A stretch of DNA of 64,000 nucleotides from Vespula vulgaris (lineage: Eukaryota; Arthropoda; Insecta; Hymenoptera; Vespidae): positions 2,012,314-2,076,313 of the forward strand of contig NC_066602.1 in NCBI RefSeq assembly GCF_905475345.1, written 5' to 3'. This document shows positions 35,448 through 47,790 of the stretch, one piece after another. Below the pieces are notes generated by a model that searched no databases, was not told the origin of the DNA, and saw only the letters and a program-made list of their open reading frames with translations. The number at the start of each line of letters is the position of its first letter. Position 1 is the stretch's first letter. Made by a program: the position numbers and the translations under genes.

Positions 35448-38082
35448 CTGTAATTGCAGAAACATAATCCACTTATTTATAACCCTTTTTAAACAAACAA
35501 ATCATATTCTTTGTTCTTTCTTGTTTCAAAAGATAAATAAGTTTTCCGATCAGTCGATAATAAAAAATTGTCCTCACCCGTTAATTAAAAATGTAGAATA
35601 GCAAGTGGCGTGTATGGTTTTACTTATTTATCTAACCCTTCCCTATTTAAACTCATCTCAACAATCTCCCATCGTTAAATAATCTTCAAAGAAGGAATCG
35701 GTGATTCATATGTTAATCGAAAGAATCATATCGCGTCGTGGTTAAGTGATAGTGATTAGCGAGTGAGGGTGAATGAGTAGCTGTGTAGCAGTGAATAAGA
35801 AAGCAAACGTTCTTCAACGATATATGATCGGTTGAATCATTGTGCGAATCGAAGTGAGGCGATGTTCCAACGTACGTAAAAGTTCTAAGGATCGAGAATG
35901 AACAAGGGAGAGAAATGGAGAATATATTTTTCTACAAATGTGTCGCATCAATATTTCAGCATCGAACGAAATGGAGTAGGTAGAGAGAAAAAAAAGAAAA
36001 GAAAAGAAAAGAAAAGAAAAGAAAAGAAAAGAGGAAGAAGGAAAGTACAGGCAGACAGGGTAGGTAGACAGGGTAGGCCGGCAAGCAGCAGGCAAGCCGG
36101 CAGGCAGGCAAGCAAGCAAGCAAACACAAGCAAGCAAGCAAGCAAGGAAGGAAGGTAGGTAGGTAGGTAGGGTAGACGAAGTCCGTGGAGCGTTTCCACG
36201 GTAGAGATGCGGAGAAGACGACAGTGTACGAGAGCTGGCAACGTTGGACGGGTATAATACTCTGGTCTGCGAACGGCAACAGCGCAGAAGGGATCCTCGT
36301 TGAGAGAGATCGTTTGGGATTTCGAAGAAGGGAGGAGACCCTGTAATCCTCTGCCCGTAGAAACCTCTCGCGATACCCGACACGAGAGCGGAGGAAATTA
36401 AGTCGAAGGAAGAGAAAGACGGATAGAGGTTAGAGGAGGTAGAGATGAAAAAGGAGGAAGAAGAGGAAGAGGAGGATGAAGAGGAGGTAGAGGTAAAGGT
36501 AGTGGTAGAGGTGGAGATATAGATGGAAGAGAAGCAAGAGAAGGGGGAGAAAAAGAGGAGAGGAGGAGAGGAGTGAAGAGGAGAGAGCGCACGCGCGTAA
36601 AAGCATTTGCGCGCGGCTGAAAGAAGCCGAGGAGAGGGGCGAAGAGGGGAAAGAGGAGAAAGGAGACACCGAGACGAGACCTCGATCGAAGTCTTCCTCC
36701 GGCGGCGCATTCAGATCCGTACGGATAAAAGCCCTTGCGGATGTTTTTGCAGAGCGGCCATGACGGCAGCCTTTCCCTCGCTCGTAGAAAGAAGATAAAC
36801 TGATATGTATATATTTCATGTATTTTACCGAGTCGAAACGTGCGTACAGAAGAAGGAAGTATATCGAAATGCTCGAGGGGATATATATTCGAGAAAAAGA
36901 AGACTACTTCAAAAAGAAGGTATATGTATGAAAGAGAGTAGGGTATAGAGAGAGGAGAGAGAGAGAGAGAAAATGGCGTCGGTAAAGGTTATCCACCATT
37001 ACGTTTAGTCACCGACGACGTATATCTTCCAGACAGTTTTTTCTTTTTCTTTTTCTTTCTTTCTTTCTATTTTTTTTCTTTTTCCCCCGATTTTATTCCT
37101 CCAAAGAGCTCAGAATATTGTATTTTGTATAAAAATGAAAAAAGAGTTAGTAGAAAGAGGTTGGTTGCTCTCGGTGAGAATAATACACGAGTATGGGTAT
37201 AACGTCCATCGATGATGACGAGATGGTGGAGAAAGAATAGGAGGGGAAGAGAAGAGGAAAGAAGAGGAGGAGGAGGAAGACGAACGAGAGAATGACGGCG
37301 TAGTTCCCTCGACGCAGAAATAAGGGGAGATTGGGGTGCGGTGAGAGGGAGGTTGAACTGGGGAAGAAGCAGGTTCTCTCATTCTTTCTTTCTCTCTCTT
37401 CCTCGACGGAGAAAGAGAAAGAGAGAGAGAGAGAAACAGAGTGCGCAAGGAGTGGGGATAATCGTCGATAAGAGGATGAAAGAGCCACGGTGATTGGTCG
37501 AACGGTAAGAGAAGAGCGACGCGCAGACGCAGACATCGAAGGCTCGACTTCTCTCAGCGAGTCGATCGGCCGATCTCGCGCGAGTTGCACGTACTCTTCT
37601 GTTCGCTCTCTTTAAAAAAAAGAAAAAAAGAAAAAGAAAGAAAAAATCGATTCGATCGAGTAAAACTTCCGATATATTTTTCTTTTGACAACGCAACAAC
37701 AACAACGACAACAACAACGACAACGACGACACAACGCCGCAACGAGGATATATTTTTTATCCGTATTTTTTTCGAACGGCGAAAAGAAGTATCGATGATA
37801 TTAGCAGCCGTATCAAAATTAAACAAAAACAAAAATCCGTCTCGAAATTCGTTTCCAACTACGTCCTTCTTACGGGGTTTTTTGCGTTTTGTTCTTTTTG
37901 ATAAAAGAAAGCAAACGATTAAAAAAAAAAAAAAAAGGGATTAATGAGACACGGATAGAAAAGGAGGAGGAGGAGGAGGAGAGACATATGCCTTGTTGGA
38001 AGAGGGTTGAGAAGAGGGGGAAGAGAAGATTTGCGAGATAAAACGCAACACACTCGGATTATTTCAACGTCCGTACAGAAAG

Positions 38083-38139
<57 letters not shown>

Positions 38140-38722
38140 ATTTTCTCTAGGGCTCTAGAAAACAGAAGCAAAAGAGCATGGTGGATTTTTCTTTTTCTTT
38201 TTTTTTTTTTTGTTTTTTTGTTAATTTCGTCTACACACATCCCTCTCCTATTTCGTAATAATAACGTTTTTAAAAGAGAACAATTTGCTGCGGGTTCGGA
38301 CACTTTAAACGACGACACCGTGAAAAACACAGCGTCGGCGTTTCAATCTTTTTTCTCTTTCCCTTTTTTTTTCTTCTTTTCTTTTTTATTTTTTTCTCGT
38401 TTGTACATCTCGGAAGTTCGTTGTTAATGATCGAACATCGTGGGCGTGGTTCCTCGCTAAAGCGTGTGATCCGATTCGCAGATGGGCCGATGCGCAATTA
38501 CGTCGTTGCGTCGCAAGTTTCTCTCTACGTTCGGCTTGACGACCAACGACGACGACGACGACGATACGCGTGGACGACTAACTACGGTTAGAGAAAAGAG
38601 GAAAAGATTCTCTAAAAAAAAAAAATGGACAGAGGATTTAATTAAAAAAAAAAAAAAAATTACAAAGATCTTTTTTAAAGGTCTTGATGATCGTCCATAT
38701 TCTCTTTCTCTCTTTCTCTCTT

Positions 38723-38762
<40 letters not shown>

Positions 38763-39380
38763 CATATCCCCTTATTTTCGAAGAACAAAAGAGAACACGA
38801 CGAAATTGTTCTCTTTACAACTACTATAACAGAGTAAAAAGTTGACAATAATAACGTAAAACGTACTCGGGAAAATTTCTATCAACGAAGAACGAATGAA
38901 TTTATATTTTCAAAATGGCGTGCGTTTAAGTAATATAAAAATGAGAGAAAACGGAAACGAATGAACGTACTTCAGGGGTGTATATGTATACTTCTCAGAA
39001 AAATACATATATACATATATATATGTATGCTTCTCGCTCGTGAATTAATATCACAAAATTAAGAGAACTCGAATCGACAGTTCAAATCGTGACGTGTAGA
39101 AAAGAGTGTTTAGTTAAGATCAAAACAAGATAGAAAAAACGAACTCTCAGCCCAACAAGCCGACTCCAACTATTCCCTTCGAAAAACAAAACAAAAAGAA
39201 AAAAAAAAAGCAGAAAACAAAACGAAAAAGAAATATTTAAGTTCCTTTCAATCGTATTTTCAAAACAAGGGCGTATGATAGTAGGATACAGGTTTGAGGG
39301 AAAAAAAAAAGGGAAGGAATAAATAAGTCTGGAACTTTGTTCGAGCATTGCTACGACAAATTCGAACAAAGTAAAAAACT
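35448..39380. other. Non-coding, purine- and pyrimidine-rich stretch upstream of visible spen exons
   Basis: Nothing here supports a protein gene. Many open frames are Lys/Arg/Glu- or Ser/Leu/Phe-rich and come from repeats: GAAAA units near 35990-36035, GCAA and GTAG arrays at 36085-36172, GGA-rich sequence at 36430-36560, GA runs at 38080-38140 and CT runs at 38700-38758. It is probably a spen intron or 5' region. AAAATGGCG occurs at 36970 and 38912. Confidence 0.6.
36085..36172. repeat. GCAA/GCAG and GTAG tetranucleotide arrays
   Basis: Degenerate GCAG/GCAA units lead into clean CAAG units and then a short GTAG array. Antisense Leu/Ala/Cys-rich frames here are artefacts. Confidence 0.88.
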
Positions 39381-39389
39381 CTCCAGTAT

Positions 39390-40100
39390 GGCTGCTGTTG
39401 CTGCTACTGTTGCTGCTGCGATTACTGTTGTTGCTGTTTCTATTGCTACTGCTACTGTTACTGCTGAGCTGAGCTGAGCTGAGCTGCGCTGCGCTACTGC
39501 GTTTCTCTCACGCGGTGAAAATTTCACGCGAAATTCTTCTCAACAAAAAAAGCCGTTCGATTCGTCGCAGCTGCAAGGTTCTCGAACCGCACCAAACGAA
39601 CGAACGAACGAACGGTTAGAAGGAGCGATAGCGTTCTGCGTCGCGGTCGCGTACCTTCTTTCACTCTACTCTTCTCTCTTCATCTCCCCTCTACTCTCAA
39701 TCCCAATCCCAATCCCCAATCCCCAATCCCCAATCCCCAAACCCCAAACCCCTCTGAACCTCTCACGTTCCGTCAGCAAAATAAGAAGGCATACAAGGGA
39801 GCGGCGGTACATACGATCGAAGGCACTCGAGGAGAAGTTTCTCTCTCTCTCTCTCTCTTTCTCTTGCACGACGAACGAAGGAGAGCATTTACGAACACGC
39901 ACGAACAACACACATCGGGCGACGTCGTCTTTTTCCGTGGTGCGTCGTGCGAATACGTAGGAGAGAAGGAAAATGGAGGAAGGTTGCTTTGCTGCTGCTG
40001 CTGATGCTGCTGCTGTTGGGGTAAAGAGGGGAAATCGAGTGCCACGGTGGCTGGCCGACTGGCTGGCGAAGCGAGCCGTGAACCATGTCTCTCCCCCCTC
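39390..40100. promoter_or_regulatory. GC-richer CTG-repeat region, possible 5' UTR or promoter
   Basis: CTG/TTG repeats near 39395-39460, GCT/GAGCT repeats at 39467-39490 and CTG units near 39990-40020 sit in sequence richer in CpG than its surroundings. CAG/CTG-rich leaders are common in regulatory insect genes. No TATA box or initiator stands out, so this is only a candidate for an alternative spen leader. Confidence 0.25.
39697..39752 (-). repeat. GGGGATT/GGGGTTT heptamer array, potential G-quadruplex
   Basis: The - strand reads as consecutive GGGGTTT, GGGGATT and GGGATTG units, with six or more runs of three or four G separated by three bases. The spacing fits a G-quadruplex motif on the spen sense strand. 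Confidence 0.75.
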
Positions 40101-41418
40101 CTCTCACCCCACTTCCCCCCCACCCACCTATTCCCGTCAAACAAAACCTCTTCTCTCTCTCTCTCTCTCTCTTTCTCACCATACTCTCTATCTATCTATT
40201 CATCTATCTATCTATCTATCTATCTCTCTTTCTCATTCTTCTTTGCTCACTCTGCTCGCGCGTCAAGGAATTTTACTCGCACGGACTTGCTGCTGGCTCT
40301 TCCATAGCAGGGCTTCTTCTTTTCTCTCTTCTCTTTTTCGTTTCTTCCTTCTCTCTGCTCGACGAATGCAAGACGAACTCTTGTCCTCGGTTTAACAAGA
40401 CGAGGATGTATATATGTTATGTATATACATGTGTGTTTGTAAGTATATATATATCTTGATCTCTGTGTTACACTACGTTCAGATATTCTCTGTAGGTCAG
40501 AACGGGGATGCTGAATTGAGGATTCAAACGGATTATTCTTTCAACCATTTCTCTTCTCTTCTTAGATGATACATGATAATATTACGATGTAACGAGGTTT
40601 CTTTCAGATAGGATGAAGAAGGAGGAGGAGAAGAAGAAAAAGTGAAATGGATTTGGGGATAGAAGAATTTGTAAGTTTTATGCGCAAGAGTTCGTCTTTG
40701 TATTCGTTAATGAATTCTTCCTTCATCCCGAAGAATCTTTCTCTTTATAGTTCGATCTTGCTTGCAATTTAATTATTTTACACGCGACATAATCTCCCGT
40801 CCGGCCGCCATTTTGTGTTGTTCCGTCTAGAACGACGGAGACGCGGGCCTGGAACGAGTTAACAAAAAAAAAAATAAAAGGAGAGAGAGAGAGAGAGAGA
40901 GAGAAAAGCGCACCGTTTCAAACGAACGCACAGTGCGAATAATTTTATTTTAAAAAGATGAATGTCCCTTTTTTCAGCTATGTATGTGTACATGTATGTT
41001 TTATGAAACTACATCAAAAAATGGGGAAACGAACGAGCGTTCGTTAACTTTTAAGAGCGTTGCTCTCGTCTTTCACGAGCGAGCATAAATCATAAATCTC
41101 TTCACATCGAATATCTATATATGATATATACGTATCTATGTATATATGTGTACGTATGTATGTATATATACAGACATATATACACATACACATATATATA
41201 TGTATGTATGTATATACATATATAACAGCCTAGAAAATGAATTTTCTAGGAGAATCACAAAACGTGCTATGATCGAAACGTTGAGAGTGCTCGGACCAAT
41301 CGTTCGTCTTTCTACGTTTGAAACAGGAGACGAACAGGAAATCAATACATCGGCCCACGGTTAAGAGTTGAGGGTGAGAGGGGAGGAAAAGAGGCGCAGG
41401 GGGTGAAAAGAGAGAGAT

Positions 41419-41451
<33 letters not shown>

Positions 41452-42326
41452 AGCGTATAGGACAAAGCATACAAGTAAAAAAAAGGGGAAAAGAAAAACT
41501 CTCCTTCCGTAAACTCATCGGTGTTAGGCGGCACACAATCGTAGAAAGTATTATTATCAGTAGTACGTTCTCATCCTCTGATTAACTTCAAATATATATC
41601 GTACTTTAATCATCGCACGTGTACGCGTTCATATCTCATATAAACGATGATAAAATATATGCCGATGACGCGTCGATAAACTTTCCTATATGCGACATAA
41701 CCTCAACAAATATCATTTTCTCCCTCGTATATATACTACTCGACCCAAAAATCTAATACCTTTATCGATTGAATTCATTCGATCCCGTTAATGATACTTT
41801 ACTGTTATATTTCAACGTATATCAGTCAGTATAAAAAATATTCCAAAACATTCTCGCGGAGTTGTTGTACATGGCTCTTATCCAACATTATCTTTTATTG
41901 AGGGCCATCCATTTCTCTTCGAATTATTAATTACAAAATGGCGGTTAACAATATTCTGAGAGAATATTAAACGAAGAAGATAGGAGAGAAGAGATGCATG
42001 CACGAAACTTTGTTCTCCTTGGATGTAATAAAAATGCTTGAAATGGGATAATAGATAATATTAAAAGGGAAAGAAAAGAAATATTTGAGAATCAACGGGT
42101 TTGAAAAGTTCTCTCGTTTGAAGTTTCTGATATGAGCGGCAATTCTCGAATGCGAGTTACAACGAATGAATGGTTAGCGATTCTACGAAAAGAAATGTGG
42201 ATAAAAAGAAAACAATGCGGGAGCAGCACCACGCAGCGACAACGTCGACATCGTCGACGATGTCCAACAACGACGACGACGACGACGACGACTACGACGA
42301 TGATGACGAAGACGACGATGAAGACT

Positions 42327-42375
<49 letters not shown>

Positions 42376-43200
42376 GAAGGCTTTTGTTCCCTCGTAGTTT
42401 CCCCTCGATGCTTCTCGTCTTCTTCTCGTATCCAACGCTCTGGCTCTTTTCAAGCAAATAAAAACATCGTCCGGTACCACAAAGACGTTGGGTACGAGAG
42501 GCCCCCGGAAACGTTAGGGAGATGGGGGCTGGACTAAAAGGAGAAAGAGAGGAGACCAAGAGAAATTCCGAATAAAACCTATCGTTGGGGCTACGTCCTT
42601 TTTTCACATTGTTTCTCTCCCACGCCCGTAAACTTTCCTATTAACCTCGACGTTACCTAACAACATTCTTTATAAATTCCAATATACGTGGAACGGAGAA
42701 GCCCCGAAGAAAGAGGGTTAAAGTAAAGAGCTTAGTCGAAGCACGCTAGAAAAGATAGATAAAGAAGGGGAAAAAGAAAAAGAAAGGAAGAAAGAAATTG
42801 AATCGAGTATGAAATATGATGAATAGCGAGAAAAATACAAATGGCGATCGATACATTCATGGCAAATTCATAACGAATTCTGTGGAAAATATACTACGTT
42901 TCAACGATTACAAAAGATAAGTTGACTTCGTTCATCTGTTCGTTCGTTCGTTCGTTCGTCGTTCGTTCGTTCGTCATACGTTCGTCGTTCGTTCGTTATC
43001 ACGGAACGGTTTCTCTTCGTGTACTGTTTCAGTAACGTTACAAATAACATACTACTACTACACCGTGAGAAAGAAAATTGGGATGAGTTTCTTGGCTAGG
43101 CTTTTTTCTTTTGCTCTTAAGGCTGACGAGACTAGCCGAAGAAGAAGAAGAAGAAGATGAAGATGAAGCAGAAAGCAGCACCGATGTAAGCCGCAAACGT
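40101..43200. other. Non-coding stretch with microsatellites
   Basis: No gene was supported. It contains CT and TCTA runs at 40153-40232, GA at 40880-40905 and 41408-41452, GAC at about 42265-42295, GA at 42330-42370 and a TTCG array at 42932-42998. CGCCATTTT at 40806, inside GGCCGCCATTTTGTG, closely matches a YY1 site, and AAAATGGCG recurs at 41935. Confidence 0.6.
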
Positions 43201-43204
43201 CGTA

Positions 43205-43214
43205 GAAGCAAGCA

Positions 43215-43294
<80 letters not shown>

Positions 43295-43325
43295 TAGCTA
43301 GCAAGCAAGCAAGCTAGCAAGCAAA
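43205..43325. repeat. (AAGC)n tetranucleotide array
   Basis: About 120 bases of AAGC units with occasional slips and GCTAGC variants. It gives Leu/Ala/Cys or Ser/Lys/Gln open frames on both strands, which are artefacts. Confidence 0.92.
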
Positions 43326-43620
43326 GCAGGCACCGGCAGGCCAGAAACGAGCAAACGAGAAGGAAGAAGTGGCAACAGCGCTTATCCGAGCAAGCAAGCA
43401 GCGAGAGCGACGGTGGGCGCCTCAACGAGGCCAGCCGAGGACGTGGCAACAGCGCTATGACTCAGCTCTCCTCGTTCCGAGCTCTCTACCCTCTCCCACT
43501 TGGGCTCCTCCGTTGCCGTTCCCGTCCGTCCCGCGCGGCACTACGCAGCTGACGCCCTGCTATCCCCTCCCCAAAATCCCCACTTTAGTTGCTCGCTCGC
43601 TCGCTCGCTCGCACTCTCTC
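43326..43620. other. GC-rich island with a short direct repeat
   Basis: This segment is clearly richer in G+C and CpG than its surroundings. It contains the 14-mer GTGGCAACAGCGCT twice, at 43369-43382 and 43443-43456, and ends in GCTC repeats near 43590-43612. It may be a promoter or non-coding first exon. An open frame here of 249 codons (43369-44118) turns into CT-repeat Ser/Leu runs and is not accepted as a gene. Confidence 0.3.
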
Positions 43621-45114
43621 ATCCCCACCACCAAAATATCCTACTACTACCAACGCAGCAGACATATACACACCACGTCGCTCCACTCGCCGTACTCCCT
43701 CCCCTCTACATTACCAAGCTTCTCGTCTCTTCGTCATCGTACTAGGGCAAACCGAGAGCGATTCCTAACATCGTCGACGTCGTACGAAAGAGACGAGGGG
43801 GAAGAGAAGGAGGAGGTGGACTCTTTCTCTCTTTCTCTTTCTCTTTCTCTTTCTCTCTTTCCGTTGTGTGCTAAGCCAGCGCAAAATTCTCTCTACCGAT
43901 GGAAGAAAAACACCTTTACCAATCCCCTTCTTCTTCTTCGTCTTCTTCCTCTTTCTATCTCTTTTCTAAGGATTTCCTACTATTTCGTCTTTTTCTCTTT
44001 GAAATTCCACTTTCCGATCGAAGTGCAAAGGAGAAATATAAATCTTGAAATGCCTCATATACGAATGATCGTTATCATACGTATATACATACGTAACTCT
44101 AATTTTATAGATATGTAAGTAGAAGAATCGAGGCTAGTAAACCTTGGAGTATTTTAGTATTCGTCAGTCTAAAGCGAATCTTATCGTGCGAAGATGGCGA
44201 TTATGGTACGGCAGGAAAGGGACTTCCTGCAATTGCGGGATGTACACACGTTCGCGAACCGCCTCTCCTCCTCCTTCTTCTTCTTCTTCTTCTTCTTTTC
44301 TCTTTAGCCTTCTCCTCTTTTCCCCTCTCTTCTTGCATGACTAACCTATAGTCATCTTCGTCTTCGTCTTCGTCGCAGTCGCCGTCGCCGTCGTTGTTAT
44401 TGTCATTGTCGTCGGCGTCGTCATAATGCAGTGTCGCGTGGTTATGTTTCATATCTTGTAAGCTTAAGTTTTATTAACGTTTTATTTTTTGTTCTCTTCT
44501 TTTTATCTCTTCCGCTTATACTTTTAGGTTAGGTTGCATACATGACAATAACACGTATGTATCTACGTGAAAAGTGATTGGTCAGGTCGAAATACCGATA
44601 TCATTTGACGAAATCAAGTTTGTAACTACGTAAATACGTAAGTAAGTTGTTAACAGGTTAATGCTGGAAAAAAACAACGACGACGTGACGGCATATTTAC
44701 ACACGACGATGTTTAATTCTACGTTTAGTGCATATGCGTGGAATTGCGTAAGCCATCTTGAAAGTTTACCGTTCCTCCGTTCGAGGAGTCTACGTTTAAA
44801 ATAATAAGCTTACTTTACAGAAAAATATATTACAAGTATTTGAATATTCCCATTAATATGCAACGATATTCTTTTCCTAGCCAATGTCTTCTTTGAAAAC
44901 AATTTACTAATGACTTGTATTTCACACGTTATTTTAACCTTTAACATCGTTGTGTTCTCCTTTTTAAACACAATAAGATAATTTATGGGTTTTTTAATAT
45001 ACGCGAAAAGTATTTTCAACGTCAACGTTCAACGTTAATGTTATTTCGAGCTCGCAATAGTGTCGATTATGATGATAATTCTGTTCTCTTATTTCTTCGA
45101 TTAATACGAGAAAA

Positions 45115-45146
<32 letters not shown>

Positions 45147-46547
45147 GGAAAGAGAGAAGGGACGAAAGGAGGGAGAAGAGAGAAGGCAACGATTACGAGG
45201 CCGCGTGGGTTCGAGGTCGCAGGCTCGAGTCACGTTAAGCGGTGATTGCCGTCTCTGTCGTAGCCAAGGTGCCGTTATTTTAATGTAGATACGTAGACCG
45301 GATGAGAATGAAAAGCCAGGGAGAGGGAGAGAGAAAGAGAGAGAGGAGAGAGAGGAGAGAGACATTTTATTAACGTATACTGCAGAGAATATCGACAGAA
45401 ATGAATAGTCGATAAATGTTGCCTCCTACCAAGTTAATTCCACCTCATTTTTTATCCATTTATTTCCCTAGATTCCCTGGATTCTCTTAGATTATCGTTT
45501 ATCAACCATATATTTTTCAAACTATTTAACTTTCTCGCTGATCTAACATACGAAAGATCAATTTCGATATAAATTCGATAGGATATACTTTGTATAATTA
45601 ACGATGCAACGACATTTGAAACACCTGTACGTCCTACGCCATCTTTCCACAACATGGCCGATCATAGGAAATCAAAATGGACGCTGCACTCGCCATGTTC
45701 GAAGAAATTAATGAATTAGAGGACAATTGTTAATATAAATTTATAGACATTGGATTTATACATATACATACATGTATATATATATATGTAGTACATATAA
45801 TATAGTTTGTAAATTTGTAGTTTTACAATTTGACGAAGAAGAAGGAAATATTGAAGACGAGCAATTGATTTTTCAAATAATACGAGGAAACTTTCGGTCC
45901 TTAACTTTTTTCATAAAAAAACAAAAGAACCATGGTATATAAGAATAATAATGTATATATACCATTTGACTCGAAACAAATGTAAGCCTATATTTGTTGA
46001 AACTTTTCGAACAACAGGATAGTAAGCGAAGAATCTAGTGGGAGGTAGAGAGAAGAATACAAGTAACGGTAGTCCATATTACGATCGCCGCCGCGCCTAT
46101 ATTCTTGCTCGTGGCTTCTTCTGGGGGTTTTTCTCTCTCTTTCTCCCCCCCCCCTCTCTCTCTGCACGGAGAAAGCCAGTTCGAGTCTTTAGGTTATGTT
46201 CTTCGTGCGTATAGAGAAAGAGACAGAAAGAGGAAAAGAGAAGGGAAAGAGAAAAGAGAGAGACGTACATACACACACACACAAGAAAAAAGTATATGTT
46301 GTATCTCTACACAATACTTTGTAATATTGCATGTGCATATATAGGTACGTATGCAAAACCTTGGGTACCTTGGTCTTGGAGGAGCTACATAAAATGACGA
46401 AGTTCTGGCGACAGAAGAAAAAGAAATAGAATAAGAAGAAGATAGATAAAAATGTTAGAAAAGACTAGAATGAGAAGGAGAAGGAAAAGTTAGCATGCGA
46501 GTCAGTGGCGTAACATCCGAAAAAACGCATGATTGCTGGCCTCTCCC

Positions 46548-46589
<42 letters not shown>

Positions 46590-46643
46590 GTCTCTGTCTG
46601 TTCGTCTGTCTGTCTGTCTGCTGATTGTCTATCTATCTTTCTT

Positions 46644-46701
<58 letters not shown>

Positions 46702-47396
46702 GGCTTGCAAAGCCTTTAAAAAAGATACCTCGTTAAGCGAGAATTTCTTTTCTTTTCTATGCATTGTCTGCGCAGGTAGAGTCCACGTAAACAGGAACCG
46801 TAGTAGCGCTTTTAACAATGCACATTTTTTCCTTCCCCTCTTCTTTTTCTTCTTCTTCTTCTTCTTCTTTTCCATCTCCTTCCGTGTCAGGCAAAGAACT
46901 TATAGAGAAAGAGAGAAAGAGACTAGAAGAGAACGACGAAAACGACAATAAGGCGTGGCGTAAAAACGACGCAACCGGTTCCTCTCGAGTTTCGCAGTAA
47001 CCTCTCTTTCTCTCTATCTGACGTATATATTCTTGTGATTAGGAGAGAAAGAGACAGATAAATAGATAGAGATAGAGATAGAGATAAAGATAGAGATAGG
47101 CTAGACTCAAATACATTCTCCGTTCGAATACTATTAATACGTACGCGTAATCTTTGCTTATATATCTCTTGCAGCAGCATGGGACTCTCACAACTTCTTG
47201 ACTAATTCATAACTAGTTTCTTAACTGATTATTAATTATAGACATGTATATAAAGAACAAAAAAGAATAAAACATATTTTACTCCTTACTATATGTAATA
47301 TTTATTATTATAAAATATTTGATCCGACTATACGGATTATAAAACTCTAGTGTTCTTTATTTTGGAGGAAAAAGACGAAAAAAAGGATAATGATCC

Positions 47397-47429
<33 letters not shown>

Positions 47430-47759
47430 TAATAATAACAATAATAATGGACAAGAAAAGTAAGAAAATATGCAAAAAAAAAAAAAAAGAAAACATTTCC
47501 AAATAAAGAAACGTCTGAGAATAATCTCCTCGTTTTTCTTCTTCTCTTCTTACGTTTTTTCCATGCTTAGTTGAGAACGTAGAAAAGAATTCGAGAGTTT
47601 TCTCATAGGGAACATAACCTATAACGCAAGAGTTACGCCATTGGATGCGCGTGCAGACCGTGTGTGTAGCAGCCCAGCGGCAGCACCAGAGAGACCAGCA
47701 GACACAGAACCTCTCCTGGTGGTTTACAACGAGAACGAGAAAGAGAAAAAGAGAGAGAG

Positions 47760-47790
<31 letters not shown>

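Noticed and set aside
36398..36819. Leu/Pro/Ser-rich ORFs on the - strand, one of 298 codons from 36710
   Set aside because: They come from GGA/GAAAA/GCAA low-complexity DNA and show no conserved segment.
36886..36905. Possible end of the missing RRM1 half-exon (an EHF-like triplet on the - strand)
   Set aside because: The surrounding frame does not match RRM1 and no splice donor follows.
41110..41225. TA/TG-rich inverted-repeat stretch resembling a hairpin
   Set aside because: Self-complementarity comes from alternating TA/CATA repeats. There is no microRNA-like stem with a defined arm.
43369..44118. 249-codon + strand ORF
   Set aside because: It begins in the GC-rich island but runs through pyrimidine repeats giving Ser/Leu/Pro runs, with no domain and no convincing splice context.
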